This document shows, one piece after another, positions 44,830-53,008 of a stretch of 59,207 bases of DNA. Made by a program: the position numbers and the translations under genes. Location: the NCBI GenBank assembly GCA_019415525.1, contig DXZA01000027.1, positions 1 to 59,207 of the forward strand. The letters run 5' to 3'. Positions within the stretch are counted from its first letter, which is position 1. Each line of letters opens with the position of its first letter. A model generated the notes under the pieces. The model ran no database searches and had not been told where the DNA came from. It was given only the letters and a program-made list of their open reading frames with translations. The DNA is from Tyzzerella sp. (GTDB lineage Bacteria; Bacillota; Clostridia; Lachnospirales; Anaerotignaceae).

Positions 44830-45751
44830 TTATACACCTCACAAAACCACTTCCATCTGAAAAATTATATACAGGTATATTTTTCTTACATTTTTCACAT
44901 CTTATATTACATCTATCATAATATATACAGCCTTCAAAAATATCATATAGTGATGGTTGAAAACCTTCAACAGGTTTAAAACCATTTTGTGGCAAAGTAT
45001 TATAAAGTGCTTTTGTATATGGGTGACAAAGATATTTTTCACCTTTTATAAAATTTTCTGCTTTTGTTGTTTCAAGTGTTGTTCCTCCATAAAAAACAGA
45101 TATTTTATCAGCATAAGAAACAGCAATATCAATATCATGTGTTATTATTATAACAGCCTTTCCACTATCAGCGAAATCTCTAAAATATTTCATTGTTTTA
45201 TATGCCATTTGTTTATCAAGTCCTGGTGTAGGCTCATCAGCTATTATTACAGAAGGTTCTGTTTGTTCAACAGTTGAAATCAAAGCACGTCTTGCCATAC
45301 CTCCGGAATATTGAAAAGGATATAATTTTTCTGAATTTTCACAAAGGTCATATCTTTTAAATGCATTTCTCATTTTTTCAAAACAACTTTTATTATTTTT
45401 AAGCATAACTTGACTACCTACTTTCATAAGTGGGTCAAGGTATGAAACCGATTGAGGTATAATACAAATCTCTTTTCCTCTTAAATTATGTATTCTTTTT
45501 TCTGTAAGTTCACTACCTTTATATTTTATACTACCTGTAACAGTTGCATTTTTAGGTAATATTCCCATTATTGCATGAGCAAGAAGACTTTTTCCACTTC
45601 CACTTGAACCTACAACAGCAAGTATCTCTCCTTTATAGGCTTTAAGACAAAGATTTGATATAGTTTTTATATTTTTTTGTCTTAATCCTCTTTCATAAAT
45701 TTTAAATGTTACAGAAAGATTTTCTATTTCAATTTCAGGTATATTATTCAT
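44819..45751 (-). CDS. Nickel/peptide-type ABC transporter ATP-binding protein (first)
   Basis: A 310-aa ATPase of the OppD/NikD type. Walker A is VGSSGSGKSLLAHA, the signature YSGGMARRALISTVE, Walker B VIIADEPTPGLD. The C-terminal ~60 residues carry a CxxxC-type cluster (CIYYDRCNIRCEKCKK), as in many OppD-like subunits that hold an Fe-S or structural metal site. Confidence 0.91.
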   Translation of the reverse strand: MNNIPEIEIENLSVTFKIYERGLRQKNIKTISNLCLKAYKGEILAVVGSSGSGKSLLAHAIMGILPKNATVTGSIKYKGSELTEKRIHNLRGKEICIIPQSVSYLDPLMKVGSQVMLKNNKSCFEKMRNAFKRYDLCENSEKLYPFQYSGGMARRALISTVEQTEPSVIIADEPTPGLDKQMAYKTMKYFRDFADSGKAVIIITHDIDIAVSYADKISVFYGGTTLETTKAENFIKGEKYLCHPYTKALYNTLPQNGFKPVEGFQPSLYDIFEGCIYYDRCNIRCEKCKKNIPVYNFSDGSGFVRCINGY

Positions 45752-45755
45752 ATTA

Positions 45756-46571
45756 TCACTCCTGTGAAGTATACGGATTAATAAGCAATTTTATATTTTC
45801 TCCTAGAATATCAAAAAGCATTACTACAATAACAAGCATTAATCCAGGGAAAAAAGCCAACCACCAATAACCTGTTGTAATATATTTCATACTTTCAGAA
45901 AGTATAATTCCTATTGCCGGAGTTTCCGGAGAAAGTCCAAATCCTAAAAATGTTACAGAAGCCTCATGTAATATTGCATGAGGGAAAAGTAAAATTCCTC
46001 CTATAATTGTTTGTGGTATAATAAAAGGTAACATATGATTTTTCATTATATAAAAATTACTTTTTCCCATTTTTTTTGATATTTTTATATATTGCTCATT
46101 TTTTATTTGAATAACTTCACCTCTTACAACTCTTGCAAGGCTTGTCCAATGGGTAACTGCTATTCCTATAAAAATACCTTTAAACCCTCTACCGAGAGCA
46201 AAAGATATAAGTATAAGAAGTATAATATGAGGTATACCCATAACAAAATCTATAATCCAACATACAAAACCATCAACATATTTTGAAAAAGTTCCTGCAA
46301 CTATTCCCAAAATAACAGCAATTACAACACTTATAAAAGATGAAACCATTCCTATAATTATACTTGTAGACATACCCTTTATTGTTCTTAAAAACATATC
46401 TCGTCCCATATAATCAGTACCAAAAATATGGTTTAATGAAGGAGCTGAATTTTTAATAGAAAAATCTGCTTTTAAAGCTGTTTCTGGTATAATTAAACCA
46501 CATATTAAAATAGAAAATATAGCTATAACAGAAACACATATTAAAAATATTGTTTTTTTCCTTCTATTCAC
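45756..46571 (-). CDS. ABC transporter permease (NikC-like)
   Basis: A 271-aa inner-membrane subunit with about six helices (first at ~10-31). The EAA-type loop is in SKKMGKSNFYIMKNHMLPFIIPQ. It is second of the two permeases, overlapping its partner by eight bases. Confidence 0.91.
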   Translation of the reverse strand: MNRRKKTIFLICVSVIAIFSILICGLIIPETALKADFSIKNSAPSLNHIFGTDYMGRDMFLRTIKGMSTSIIIGMVSSFISVVIAVILGIVAGTFSKYVDGFVCWIIDFVMGIPHIILLILISFALGRGFKGIFIGIAVTHWTSLARVVRGEVIQIKNEQYIKISKKMGKSNFYIMKNHMLPFIIPQTIIGGILLFPHAILHEASVTFLGFGLSPETPAIGIILSESMKYITTGYWWLAFFPGLMLVIVVMLFDILGENIKLLINPYTSQE

Positions 46572-47550
46572 TATATTTTGCCCCCTCTCTTATTTTAGGG
46601 TCAAGGAAAGCATATAGTATATTAGCAATTATATTACCTAAAAAAACAAAAATACTACTTATAAGAGCTATTCCAAGCAAAAGAGGTATATCTCCCCTTA
46701 AACCTGCATCAACAGCTGTCTGTCCAAGTCCAGGGTATGAAAAAACCTGTTCTGCAAGTATACTCCCACCAAATATTTCGCTTATTGAAGCAAATTGTAA
46801 TGTAATAGCAGGTATAAGAGCATTTCTTAAAACATGACGTTTTATAATATTAAAAAGAATTTCTCCTCTTGCTTTTGCAAAAAGTATATAATCACTTTCC
46901 ATAATTTCTGATATTTTTGCTCTTGTATGAAGTGCAATATTTGAAAATGATGAAAAACTAATAGTTAACGCTGGTAATATTGCATGATATAATTTTTGAC
47001 CAAATGTTATATTGTCAGAACTTACTCCAATAGGTACACTAAAACCAATAGGAAACCATCCTAATTTTACAGAGAATACTATTAAAAACATCATTCCTAT
47101 CCAAAATGAAGGAGTAGATGAAATTATAAGGCAAATTGTTCTTATAAATTTATCAATTTTACTACTTTTAAACACTCCCATAATAGTACCAAGGGAAAAT
47201 CCTAAAACACCGGATATAACCCAAGATATGGACATAAGTATAATAGATGATTGAAATTTTTCACCAATTACTTCAGAAACAGGCTTTCTATAAATAAGAG
47301 ATGTTCCCATATCACCATTTAATATATTTTTTCCCCAATTTTCAAATCTTTCAATAGGTGAGTTATAAAGTCCCCAATAATTTGCTATTTCTTCTCTTTG
47401 TTCTGCACTTACAGCAACACCTTCTCCCACATAACTTTGTACAGGGTCAATAGGTGATGATGTTACAAGTATAAAAGAAGCTATTGTAACAGCTATAAGT
47501 AATGTTATCATTCTTATTGAATTTTTAAATATTATTTTTGCTACATTCAT
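46564..47550 (-). CDS. ABC transporter permease (NikB-like)
   Basis: A 328-aa permease with about six helices and the EAA loop FAKARGEILFNIIKRHVLRNALIP. The ATG at 47550 overlaps the stop of the substrate-binding protein region, with GGGA upstream. It resembles the NikB/OppB class. Confidence 0.91.
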   Translation of the reverse strand: MNVAKIIFKNSIRMITLLIAVTIASFILVTSSPIDPVQSYVGEGVAVSAEQREEIANYWGLYNSPIERFENWGKNILNGDMGTSLIYRKPVSEVIGEKFQSSIILMSISWVISGVLGFSLGTIMGVFKSSKIDKFIRTICLIISSTPSFWIGMMFLIVFSVKLGWFPIGFSVPIGVSSDNITFGQKLYHAILPALTISFSSFSNIALHTRAKISEIMESDYILFAKARGEILFNIIKRHVLRNALIPAITLQFASISEIFGGSILAEQVFSYPGLGQTAVDAGLRGDIPLLLGIALISSIFVFLGNIIANILYAFLDPKIREGAKYSE

Positions 47551-47552
47551 TT

Positions 47553-49154
47553 TTATTCCCATTCCCAATATTTAAGATTTGAAACAATAGGCCAAGCGTG
47601 TCCATGAGGGTGTATTTTCTGCTCACCTATATTAAGTCCTTCTTTTACATAATACAAATGATCAACATTTACAAGCCAAACCCAAGGACACTCACCATTT
47701 GTTGAAACTCCTGTTTCTCCGTCCCATTGAACTTTTTTCCAAATTTCATTAGCTTTTTCATTATCCGTTTCACTCATAGCTTCGTTTATATATTTATCTG
47801 TAATTTCACTTGTATAACTTTCAGGGTTATAATAATCTTTTGCTACATTATCACTATGGTATAAAAGATATGTTTCAAGAGGATTTTGTGCTCCCCAACC
47901 CATAAGTACAGCAGAACTATACATTTCTTTGTCTATTATATCCCAGCTTGTTCCTTCTGTTATTATATTAATACCAAGCTTTTCTGCCTCTTGACTTACG
48001 GCAACAGAAAGTGTTTGTCTTACTGAATCACCAGCATTATATAAAAGTTTAAATTCTGCTTTAACACCATTTTTTTCTCTTATACCATCACCATCTTCAT
48101 CAATCCAACCTGCTTTTTCAAGTATATTAACGGCTTTTTCAAAATTATAATCTATAACAACATCATCACTTCCCCAAGGCATTCCATCACATTCGCTATA
48201 TGCAGGTCTACCATATCCATTTAAAACATTTTCAACAAGTATATTTCTATCTATACCATAAGAAAGAGCTTGTCTTATAGCAATATCACTTGTAACATTA
48301 TTACCGATTTTATAGCCTTGTTCTGTTGTTTCTCCTGTATCAGGCACAACAGGAAGCGTAATACCTCTATTATCTATTGATTGAATATTAGTGAGTTTCA
48401 TTCCTTTTATTTCAGTATCAGCAAAATTAGCTGTTGTAACAGAAACATCAAGCTGACCTGATTGGGCTGCTGCAAATGCTGCGTCTTCTGTCATAAAAAG
48501 TATTGTTACTTTTTTTATTTTTGGAATATCCCCATAATATTTTTCATTTGCTTCAAGTATAATCTGTTGACCTTTATCCCATTGTTTAAGTATATATGGA
48601 CCACTTCCAACTGGATTTTCACCATAATTTTCATTATATAAATGAGAAGGAACAATTCCTGTTGCTGCAACAGTATATATGAAAGCTGATTGTGGATAAT
48701 TAAGTGTAAATTGTACAGTATCATCATCAACAGCAACAACTTCTTTCATTGCAGTAAGGTCAACAACAGAACCACTTGTTTTTGCTGTATTAAATGTAAA
48801 TACAATATCTTCAGATGTTAATTTTTCACCATCGGTAAAATAAACATCATCTCTTATATCAAATGTCCACACAATATTGTCACTACTTACACTATAATCA
48901 ACAGCAATATCGTTTATAATGTTCATATCTTTATCTGTTTCAACAAGAGTGCTTTGAAAAAGTGGACTTCCATATCTTCCCCAACCAGTACAAGGGTCAA
49001 ACCCCTCTTCCGGCTCACTTCCTATTGCCATTACTAATTCATCTTTATTAACATTTTCATTATAATTTTCCACTGTTTTCTTATTTTTCCCACAACCTGA
49101 AAAAAACATTGTTAATACTAATACACCTGATAACAAAAATTTTAATTTTTTCAT
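47553..49154 (-). CDS. Nickel-type ABC substrate-binding lipoprotein
   Basis: A 533-aa SBP5-family lipoprotein. Residues 1-19 are a signal peptide with lipobox FSGC. A DELVMAIGSEPEEGFDPCTGWGRYG segment follows. The C-terminal IHPHGHAWPIVSNLKYW segment adds histidines plausible for metal or metal-chelate binding. Linkage to larE-larB-larC argues for nickel rather than peptides. The start at 49154 has AAAGGAGG. It is the first gene of the eight-gene operon. Confidence 0.91.
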   Translation of the reverse strand: MKKLKFLLSGVLVLTMFFSGCGKNKKTVENYNENVNKDELVMAIGSEPEEGFDPCTGWGRYGSPLFQSTLVETDKDMNIINDIAVDYSVSSDNIVWTFDIRDDVYFTDGEKLTSEDIVFTFNTAKTSGSVVDLTAMKEVVAVDDDTVQFTLNYPQSAFIYTVAATGIVPSHLYNENYGENPVGSGPYILKQWDKGQQIILEANEKYYGDIPKIKKVTILFMTEDAAFAAAQSGQLDVSVTTANFADTEIKGMKLTNIQSIDNRGITLPVVPDTGETTEQGYKIGNNVTSDIAIRQALSYGIDRNILVENVLNGYGRPAYSECDGMPWGSDDVVIDYNFEKAVNILEKAGWIDEDGDGIREKNGVKAEFKLLYNAGDSVRQTLSVAVSQEAEKLGINIITEGTSWDIIDKEMYSSAVLMGWGAQNPLETYLLYHSDNVAKDYYNPESYTSEITDKYINEAMSETDNEKANEIWKKVQWDGETGVSTNGECPWVWLVNVDHLYYVKEGLNIGEQKIHPHGHAWPIVSNLKYWEWE

Positions 49155-49172
49155 TTTATCCTCCTTTTTTAC

Positions 49173-49243
49173 AATAAAAAACACGAAGATTTTTTGTATA
49201 AAAGTGTATAATACACCTATAAAATATACTAAAAACCTTCGTG
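49173..49243 (-). terminator. Leader terminator before the nickel/Lar operon
   Basis: On the minus strand, arms at 49225-49243 and 49182-49200 form a ~19-bp stem (CACGAAG ... CTTCGTG with TTTTT/AAAAA and GTATA/TATAC) followed by TTTTTTATTG. The loop contains its own perfect palindrome (49204-49216). It lies only 28 bases before the start of the substrate-binding protein gene. There is no room for another promoter after it, so read-through must be controlled or the promoter lies inside it. Confidence 0.75.
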
Positions 49244-49298
49244 GTTATAAATTTCTATTCTTTTTATATATGTATGCTTCTTGCATTTCAATAGGAGT

Positions 49299-49327
49299 AA
49301 TATAGCATTTTATTAATATTTAGTCAA
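49299..49327 (-). promoter_or_regulatory. Candidate promoter of the nickel/Lar operon leader
   Basis: On the minus strand: TTGACT (49322-49327), 17 bases, TATATT (49299-49304), starting right after the cwlD stop. It would give a leader of about 138 bases that includes the terminator hairpin. Confidence 0.6.
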
Positions 49328-49329
49328 GA

Positions 49330-50022
49330 TTAAACAGCATCTTTATCAGAAAAATATTCCATAATACCCATATAAATAGCCCAAGCTATTTTTTGTTGAT
49401 ACTCTCTTTGATTAAGTAGTTTTTCCTCTTTAATATTACTTAAAAAACCACATTCAACTATTATACAAGGCATTTTCATAGCTTTTAACATATAATATTC
49501 TGTATTTCCTTTTGCCTGTCTAGTATTATTATTATCAGCTTCAGATATTAATTTTTCTTGCACACATTCAGCAAGTTTTTTACTTTCTTCTGATGTTTCA
49601 TAATAAAATACTTGTGCTCCTTTTGCACTTTCATTAGGAAATGAATTTTGATGTATACTTATAAGAATATCTCCTTCACTTGTATCTGCAATATTTTTTC
49701 GTTCTTTCATATCACTACTTTTATTATTGCCTAATGCTTCATCATCACTTCTTGTTATTATGACATTTGCATCTACTGTTTCTAAATAGTTTTGTAATAT
49801 TTTTGATATTTCAAGATTTATTATTTTTTCATTTTCACCTGTTGTACCTGTTTTACCAGGGTCCCAACCACCGTGACCTGCATCAATTATTATCGTTTTT
49901 CCTGAAATAGGAAGCATTGCAGTAACAGTATTTTTATATGTATAAAATATAGTAGAACATATAACTACTATAAGAAAAAATACACATATACCTTCTTTTT
50001 TTAGAATATAAATTTTTTTCAA
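49330..50022 (-). CDS. cwlD: CwlD-like N-acetylmuramoyl-L-alanine amidase
   Basis: A 230-aa amidase_3 enzyme. Residues ~12-31 are a membrane anchor or signal. The zinc ligands are His in IIDAGHGGWDPG (~53), Glu in INLEISK (~72) and His in ILISIHQNSFPNES (~124), with catalytic Glu in CIIVECGFLSN. CwlD makes muramic lactam in the spore cortex. Size and context in a spore former support that, but a vegetative amidase is possible. The TTG at 50022 follows GGAGG by eight bases; longer in-frame versions have no site. Confidence 0.87.
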   Translation of the reverse strand: MKKIYILKKEGICVFFLIVVICSTIFYTYKNTVTAMLPISGKTIIIDAGHGGWDPGKTGTTGENEKIINLEISKILQNYLETVDANVIITRSDDEALGNNKSSDMKERKNIADTSEGDILISIHQNSFPNESAKGAQVFYYETSEESKKLAECVQEKLISEADNNNTRQAKGNTEYYMLKAMKMPCIIVECGFLSNIKEEKLLNQREYQQKIAWAIYMGIMEYFSDKDAV

Positions 50023-50086
50023 TAAAAAAGCCTCCAATGGATATTTACTATATATTTTATTCAAAAAAATTTGAAATATAATACAG

Positions 50087-50115
50087 GTATAAATAAAGTT
50101 TAAAAAAGCATAATA
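50087..50115 (+). promoter_or_regulatory. Sigma-G-like promoter of the 57-aa gene
   Basis: GTATA (50087-50091), 17 bases, CATAATA (50109-50115) fits the forespore sigma-G pattern GHATR-N17/18-CATNNTA. It lies 32 bases before the start codon. Confidence 0.5.
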
Positions 50116-50146
50116 ACAATATCCCAAAAAACAAAGGAGTGATATT

Positions 50147-50320
50147 ATGAAAGCATTTACAACAGGACTTATTGCAGGAAGCATTGCTGCTGCTGCAGGT
50201 ATGGGATATCTTTTAAACGATAAACAAACACAGAAAAAAATCGTAAAAAACGGTAAAAAAATGGCTTATAAAGCTGAAGACATCATGGGCAATATTGCAG
50301 ACGCAATGGATAGAATGTAA
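50147..50320 (+). CDS. Small membrane-anchored YtxH-like protein (57 aa)
   Basis: A 57-residue protein with a strong AAAGGAGTGA site. Residues 4-22 (FTTGLIAGSIAAAAGMGYLL) form a Gly/Ala-rich membrane helix, and residues 23-57 are a basic amphipathic tail ending DAMDRM. This layout recalls YtxH-type small stress proteins. A sigma-G-like promoter upstream suggests forespore expression. A palindromic terminator follows. Confidence 0.75.
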   Translation: MKAFTTGLIAGSIAAAAGMGYLLNDKQTQKKIVKNGKKMAYKAEDIMGNIADAMDRM

Positions 50321-50325
50321 TAAAA

Positions 50326-50352
50326 AAGGGCAGATATTAATATCTGCCCTTA
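50326..50352. terminator. Bidirectional terminator
   Basis: A 26-base perfect palindrome (stem 50326-50336 with 50341-50351) between two convergent small genes, with A/T runs at both ends. Confidence 0.85.
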
Positions 50353-50356
50353 AAAT

Positions 50357-50578
50357 TTATTTCTCTTTACAAAGGAGTTCATATCCTCCTCTAATCATTC
50401 TTATTTCAACTCCATATAGCACATCATCAATATAAAAACTTACAGGTTCACTTTTATTTTCCCATTTTAATAATTCATTATTTTCTTTACAATATTTTTC
50501 TACCATATTACATATAGTTTCAACAGAAGGATATTTTAGACTGTCTTCAAGTTCCAATATAAAACTCTTTTTAAACAT
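50357..50578 (-). CDS. Small protein, probably DUF4318
   Basis: A 73-aa protein: KSFILELEDSLKYPSVETICNMVEKYC at the start, then a beta-rich half with VSFYIDDVLYGVEIRMIRGGYELLCKE. This resembles the short Clostridial DUF4318 family as I remember it; no function is known. The ATG has AAAAGGAG upstream. It stands alone. Confidence 0.7.
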   Translation of the reverse strand: MFKKSFILELEDSLKYPSVETICNMVEKYCKENNELLKWENKSEPVSFYIDDVLYGVEIRMIRGGYELLCKEK

Positions 50579-50664
50579 AAAATCAACTCCTTTTATATAG
50601 AAAACAATAAATAAGTTTTAATATATTATAACATTAATTTTTATATAGTATATATAAAATAAAA

Positions 50665-50696
50665 AAAGCTGTACATAAAATGTACAGCTTTAAAAA
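50665..50696 (-). terminator. Terminator of the NifU-like/GGGtGRT operon
   Basis: An 11-bp stem (50665-50675 with 50681-50691) with T7 on the minus strand, 11 bases beyond the stop. Confidence 0.85.
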
Positions 50697-50706
50697 TCAA
50701 ATAAAA

Positions 50707-51717
50707 TTAGATTCTTCCTTCTTTAGCAGCTTCTTCAATAGAAACTGCAACTGCAACAGAAGCACCAACCATAGGGTTGTTACCCATTCCAAGGAATCCC
50801 ATCATTTCAACGTGAGCTGGAACTGATGAAGAACCTGCGAACTGAGCATCTGAATGCATACGTCCCATAGTATCTGTCATACCATAAGAAGCTGGACCTG
50901 CTGCCATGTTGTCTGGGTGAAGTGTTCTACCTGTACCACCACCAGAAGCAACTGAGAAGTATTTTTTGCCCTGTTCAACACATTCTTTTTTGTATGTTCC
51001 TGCAACTGGGTGCTGGAAACGTGTTGGGTTTGTTGAGTTACCTGTGATTGATACGTCAACACCGTTTAAGTGCATGATAGCAACACCTTCACGAACATCG
51101 TCAGCACCATAACATTTAACTGTTGCTCTTTCTCCCTTTGAATATGGGATTTCTTTAACTACGTTAACTTCACCTGTTGCGTAGTCAAACTGTGTCTGGC
51201 AGTATGTAAATCCGTTAATTCTTGAGATAATCTGAGCAGCATCTTTTCCTAAACCGTTAAGAATAACTCTTAAAGGCTGTTTTCTAACTTTGTTTGCACT
51301 TTTTGCAATACCGATAGCACCTTCAGCAGCAGCGAAAGATTCGTGACCTGCAAGGAAAGCGAAACACTGTGTATTTTCATTTAAAAGCATAGATGCAAGG
51401 TTACCATGTCCAAGACCTACTTTTCTGTCCTCTGCAACAGAACCAGGGATACAGAAAGCCTGAAGACCAATACCGATAGCTTTAGCAGCTTCTTCAGCTG
51501 TTTTACAACCTTTTTTGATAGCGATTGCAGCACCCATTACATAAGCCCAGCAAGCATTTTCAAAAGCGATTGGCTGAATATCTTTTACCATTGTATATGC
51601 ATCAATTCCTGCATCTTTACAGATTTTTTCACATTCTTCAAGAGAAGCGATACCATGTTCTGCAAGAACACCATTTATTTTATCAATTCTTCTTTCATAA
51701 CTTTCAAATAATGCCAT
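50707..51717 (-). CDS. GGGtGRT protein
   Basis: A 336-aa protein of the family named for its motif, seen here as ASGGGTGRTLHPDNMAAGPASYG (~265-287), with a Gly/Met-rich C-terminus (MGFLGMGNNPMVGASVAVA). Conserved cysteines occur in CWAYVMGAAI, FCIPGSVAEDRKVGLGHGN and TYCQTQFD. Its function has not been established as far as I know, but it is nearly always paired with the NifU-like protein upstream, which suggests a role with Fe-S clusters or sulfur. Codon use is richer in C/G than its neighbours, suggesting high expression. Confidence 0.92.
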   Translation of the reverse strand: MALFESYERRIDKINGVLAEHGIASLEECEKICKDAGIDAYTMVKDIQPIAFENACWAYVMGAAIAIKKGCKTAEEAAKAIGIGLQAFCIPGSVAEDRKVGLGHGNLASMLLNENTQCFAFLAGHESFAAAEGAIGIAKSANKVRKQPLRVILNGLGKDAAQIISRINGFTYCQTQFDYATGEVNVVKEIPYSKGERATVKCYGADDVREGVAIMHLNGVDVSITGNSTNPTRFQHPVAGTYKKECVEQGKKYFSVASGGGTGRTLHPDNMAAGPASYGMTDTMGRMHSDAQFAGSSSVPAHVEMMGFLGMGNNPMVGASVAVAVSIEEAAKEGRI

Positions 51718-51737
51718 AATCCTATTTCCCCTCTTTC

Positions 51738-52430
51738 TTATTCATGTCTTGGATCGATGTATTTAGCAGCTTCATCAAAACGTCCGTATTTACCTTTAGC
51801 TTTTTCTAAAGCTTCAGCTGGTTCTACACCTTTTTTGATAAAGTCCATCATTTTTCCAAGGTGGATAAATTCATATCCGATAACCTGGTCTTCTTCGTCA
51901 AGAGCCATTCTTGTACAGTATCCTTCAGCCATTTCAAGGTATCTTGAACCTTTTTCTTTTGTTCCGAACATTGTACCAACCTGACTTCTTAAACCTTTAC
52001 CAAGGTCTTCAAGGCTTGCACCGATAGGAAGTCCGCCTTCTGAGAAAGCTGTCTGAGTTCTTCCGTAAACAATCTGTAAGAATAATTCTCTCATGGCAAC
52101 ATTTATAGCGTCACAAACAAGGTCTGTATTTAACGCTTCTAAAAGAGTTTTACCTGGTAAAATTTCTGATGCCATAGCAGCTGAGTGAGTCATACCACTA
52201 CAACCTAATGTTTCAACAAGAGCTTCTTCAATGATACCATCTTTTACATTAAGAGTAAGCTTACAAGCTCCCTGCTGAGGTGCACACCAGCCTACACCAT
52301 GTGTAAGACCTGAAACATCTTTAACTTCTTTTACCTGTACCCATTTTCCTTCTTCTGGAATTGGAGCAGGACCGTGATAAGCTCCTTTTTTAACATGGCA
52401 CATATTTTTTACTTCTGCTGAATAAATCAT
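51738..52430 (-). CDS. NifU-like iron-sulfur scaffold protein
   Basis: A 230-aa protein related to the NifU/IscU N-terminal scaffold. Candidate ligands are C11 (NMCHVKKG), GWCAPQQGACKL and LGCSGMTHSAAMASE. The end (MMDFIKKGVEPAEALEKAKGKYGRFDEAAKYIDPRHE) differs from IscU. It is the first gene of a two-gene operon with the GGGtGRT protein, 20 bases apart, and is expressed behind a long structured leader. Confidence 0.9.
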   Translation of the reverse strand: MIYSAEVKNMCHVKKGAYHGPAPIPEEGKWVQVKEVKDVSGLTHGVGWCAPQQGACKLTLNVKDGIIEEALVETLGCSGMTHSAAMASEILPGKTLLEALNTDLVCDAINVAMRELFLQIVYGRTQTAFSEGGLPIGASLEDLGKGLRSQVGTMFGTKEKGSRYLEMAEGYCTRMALDEEDQVIGYEFIHLGKMMDFIKKGVEPAEALEKAKGKYGRFDEAAKYIDPRHE

Positions 52431-52568
52431 AGAAACACTCCTTCTCTAATTATACTAAATACTGCGGATTAAACAGTCAGCCTAGGAAGCTGTGCCTTAA
52501 TATCCCAAAAACCAAGGCATACTAACTGTTTATCAATAATACCGCAAGGGAGAAGCCATTCTCTCTTC
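52431..52568 (-). promoter_or_regulatory. Structured 5' leader RNA, candidate riboswitch
   Basis: Reading the minus strand: a small hairpin AGAAG-N9-CTTCT near the 5' end, then P1 (TGCGG / CCGCA extended by ATTA / TAAT; plus 52542-52546 with 52463-52467). Next is P2, ten pairs of AAACAGTTAG / CTGACTGTTT (52522-52531 with 52471-52480). Inside is P3, TGCCTT / AAGGCA (52514-52519 with 52493-52498), with a 15-base loop. A pseudoknot between that loop (TGGGA, 52503-52507) and TCCTA (52483-52487) is possible. It matches no riboswitch class I recognise. Confidence 0.65.
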
Positions 52569-52574
52569 TTGAGA

Positions 52575-52604
52575 ATTATATCACAAAAAACAAATCACCG
52601 TCAA
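52575..52604 (-). promoter_or_regulatory. Promoter of the NifU-like/GGGtGRT operon
   Basis: On the minus strand: TTGACG (52599-52604), 18 bases, TATAAT (52575-52580), which places the start at about 52568. Bases 52605-52854 upstream are AT-rich and I see no gene or clear element in them. Confidence 0.82.
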
Positions 52605-52855
52605 TAATTGCAAAATCAAGGAAAACAGCTTATTTTTAGTATATATTAAAAATAACAAACTATATTTAAATAAAAATCAACTATATTTCACATTACAAAT
52701 AATAATTTTCAAAAATTTTTAGCACAAGCATATGTGTTTAATTATATAACACAAAAAAACAAGTAATTTTACATAATATTTTTAAATATTTTTCATATAT
52801 TTTCTATATTTTATATAATTTAAAATTAACTGTTTTTTGTTATAAATAAAAATAA

Positions 52856-52885
52856 AAAACACCCTTAAAAAAGGGTGTTTTTTTA
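52856..52885 (-). terminator. tRNA-Thr terminator
   Basis: An 11-bp stem (52856-52866 with 52871-52881), next to the tRNA 3' end, with A/T runs on both sides. Confidence 0.8.
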
Positions 52886-52958
52886 AGCTGATGACGGGAT
52901 TTGAACCCGAGACCTCCGCACTACCAATGCGGTGCTCTACCTACTGAGCTACATCAGC
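52886..52958 (-). tRNA. tRNA-Thr(GGT)
   Basis: A full cloverleaf on the minus strand: acceptor GCTGATG / CATCAGC, anticodon loop TTGGTAG (GGT, reads ACC/ACU), T-arm GGGTTCAAATCCC, discriminator T. CCA is not encoded. It lies between the promoter region of the GGGtGRT operon and sigH. Confidence 0.96.
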
Positions 52959-53008
52959 AATAATAGGCATATTTATAAATATGCCAAATTATCGTATCAT
53001 ATTAAAAT

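Noticed and set aside
49185..49300. NiCo (czcD) riboswitch before the nickel operon
   Set aside because: The leader is AU-rich and lacks the G-rich conserved loops of that class. It is reported as an uncharacterised leader instead.
52605..52854. Very AT-rich 250-base stretch as a replication or attachment site
   Set aside because: I found no DnaA boxes, iterons or direct repeats, and it is compatible with ordinary intergenic DNA before a strong promoter.
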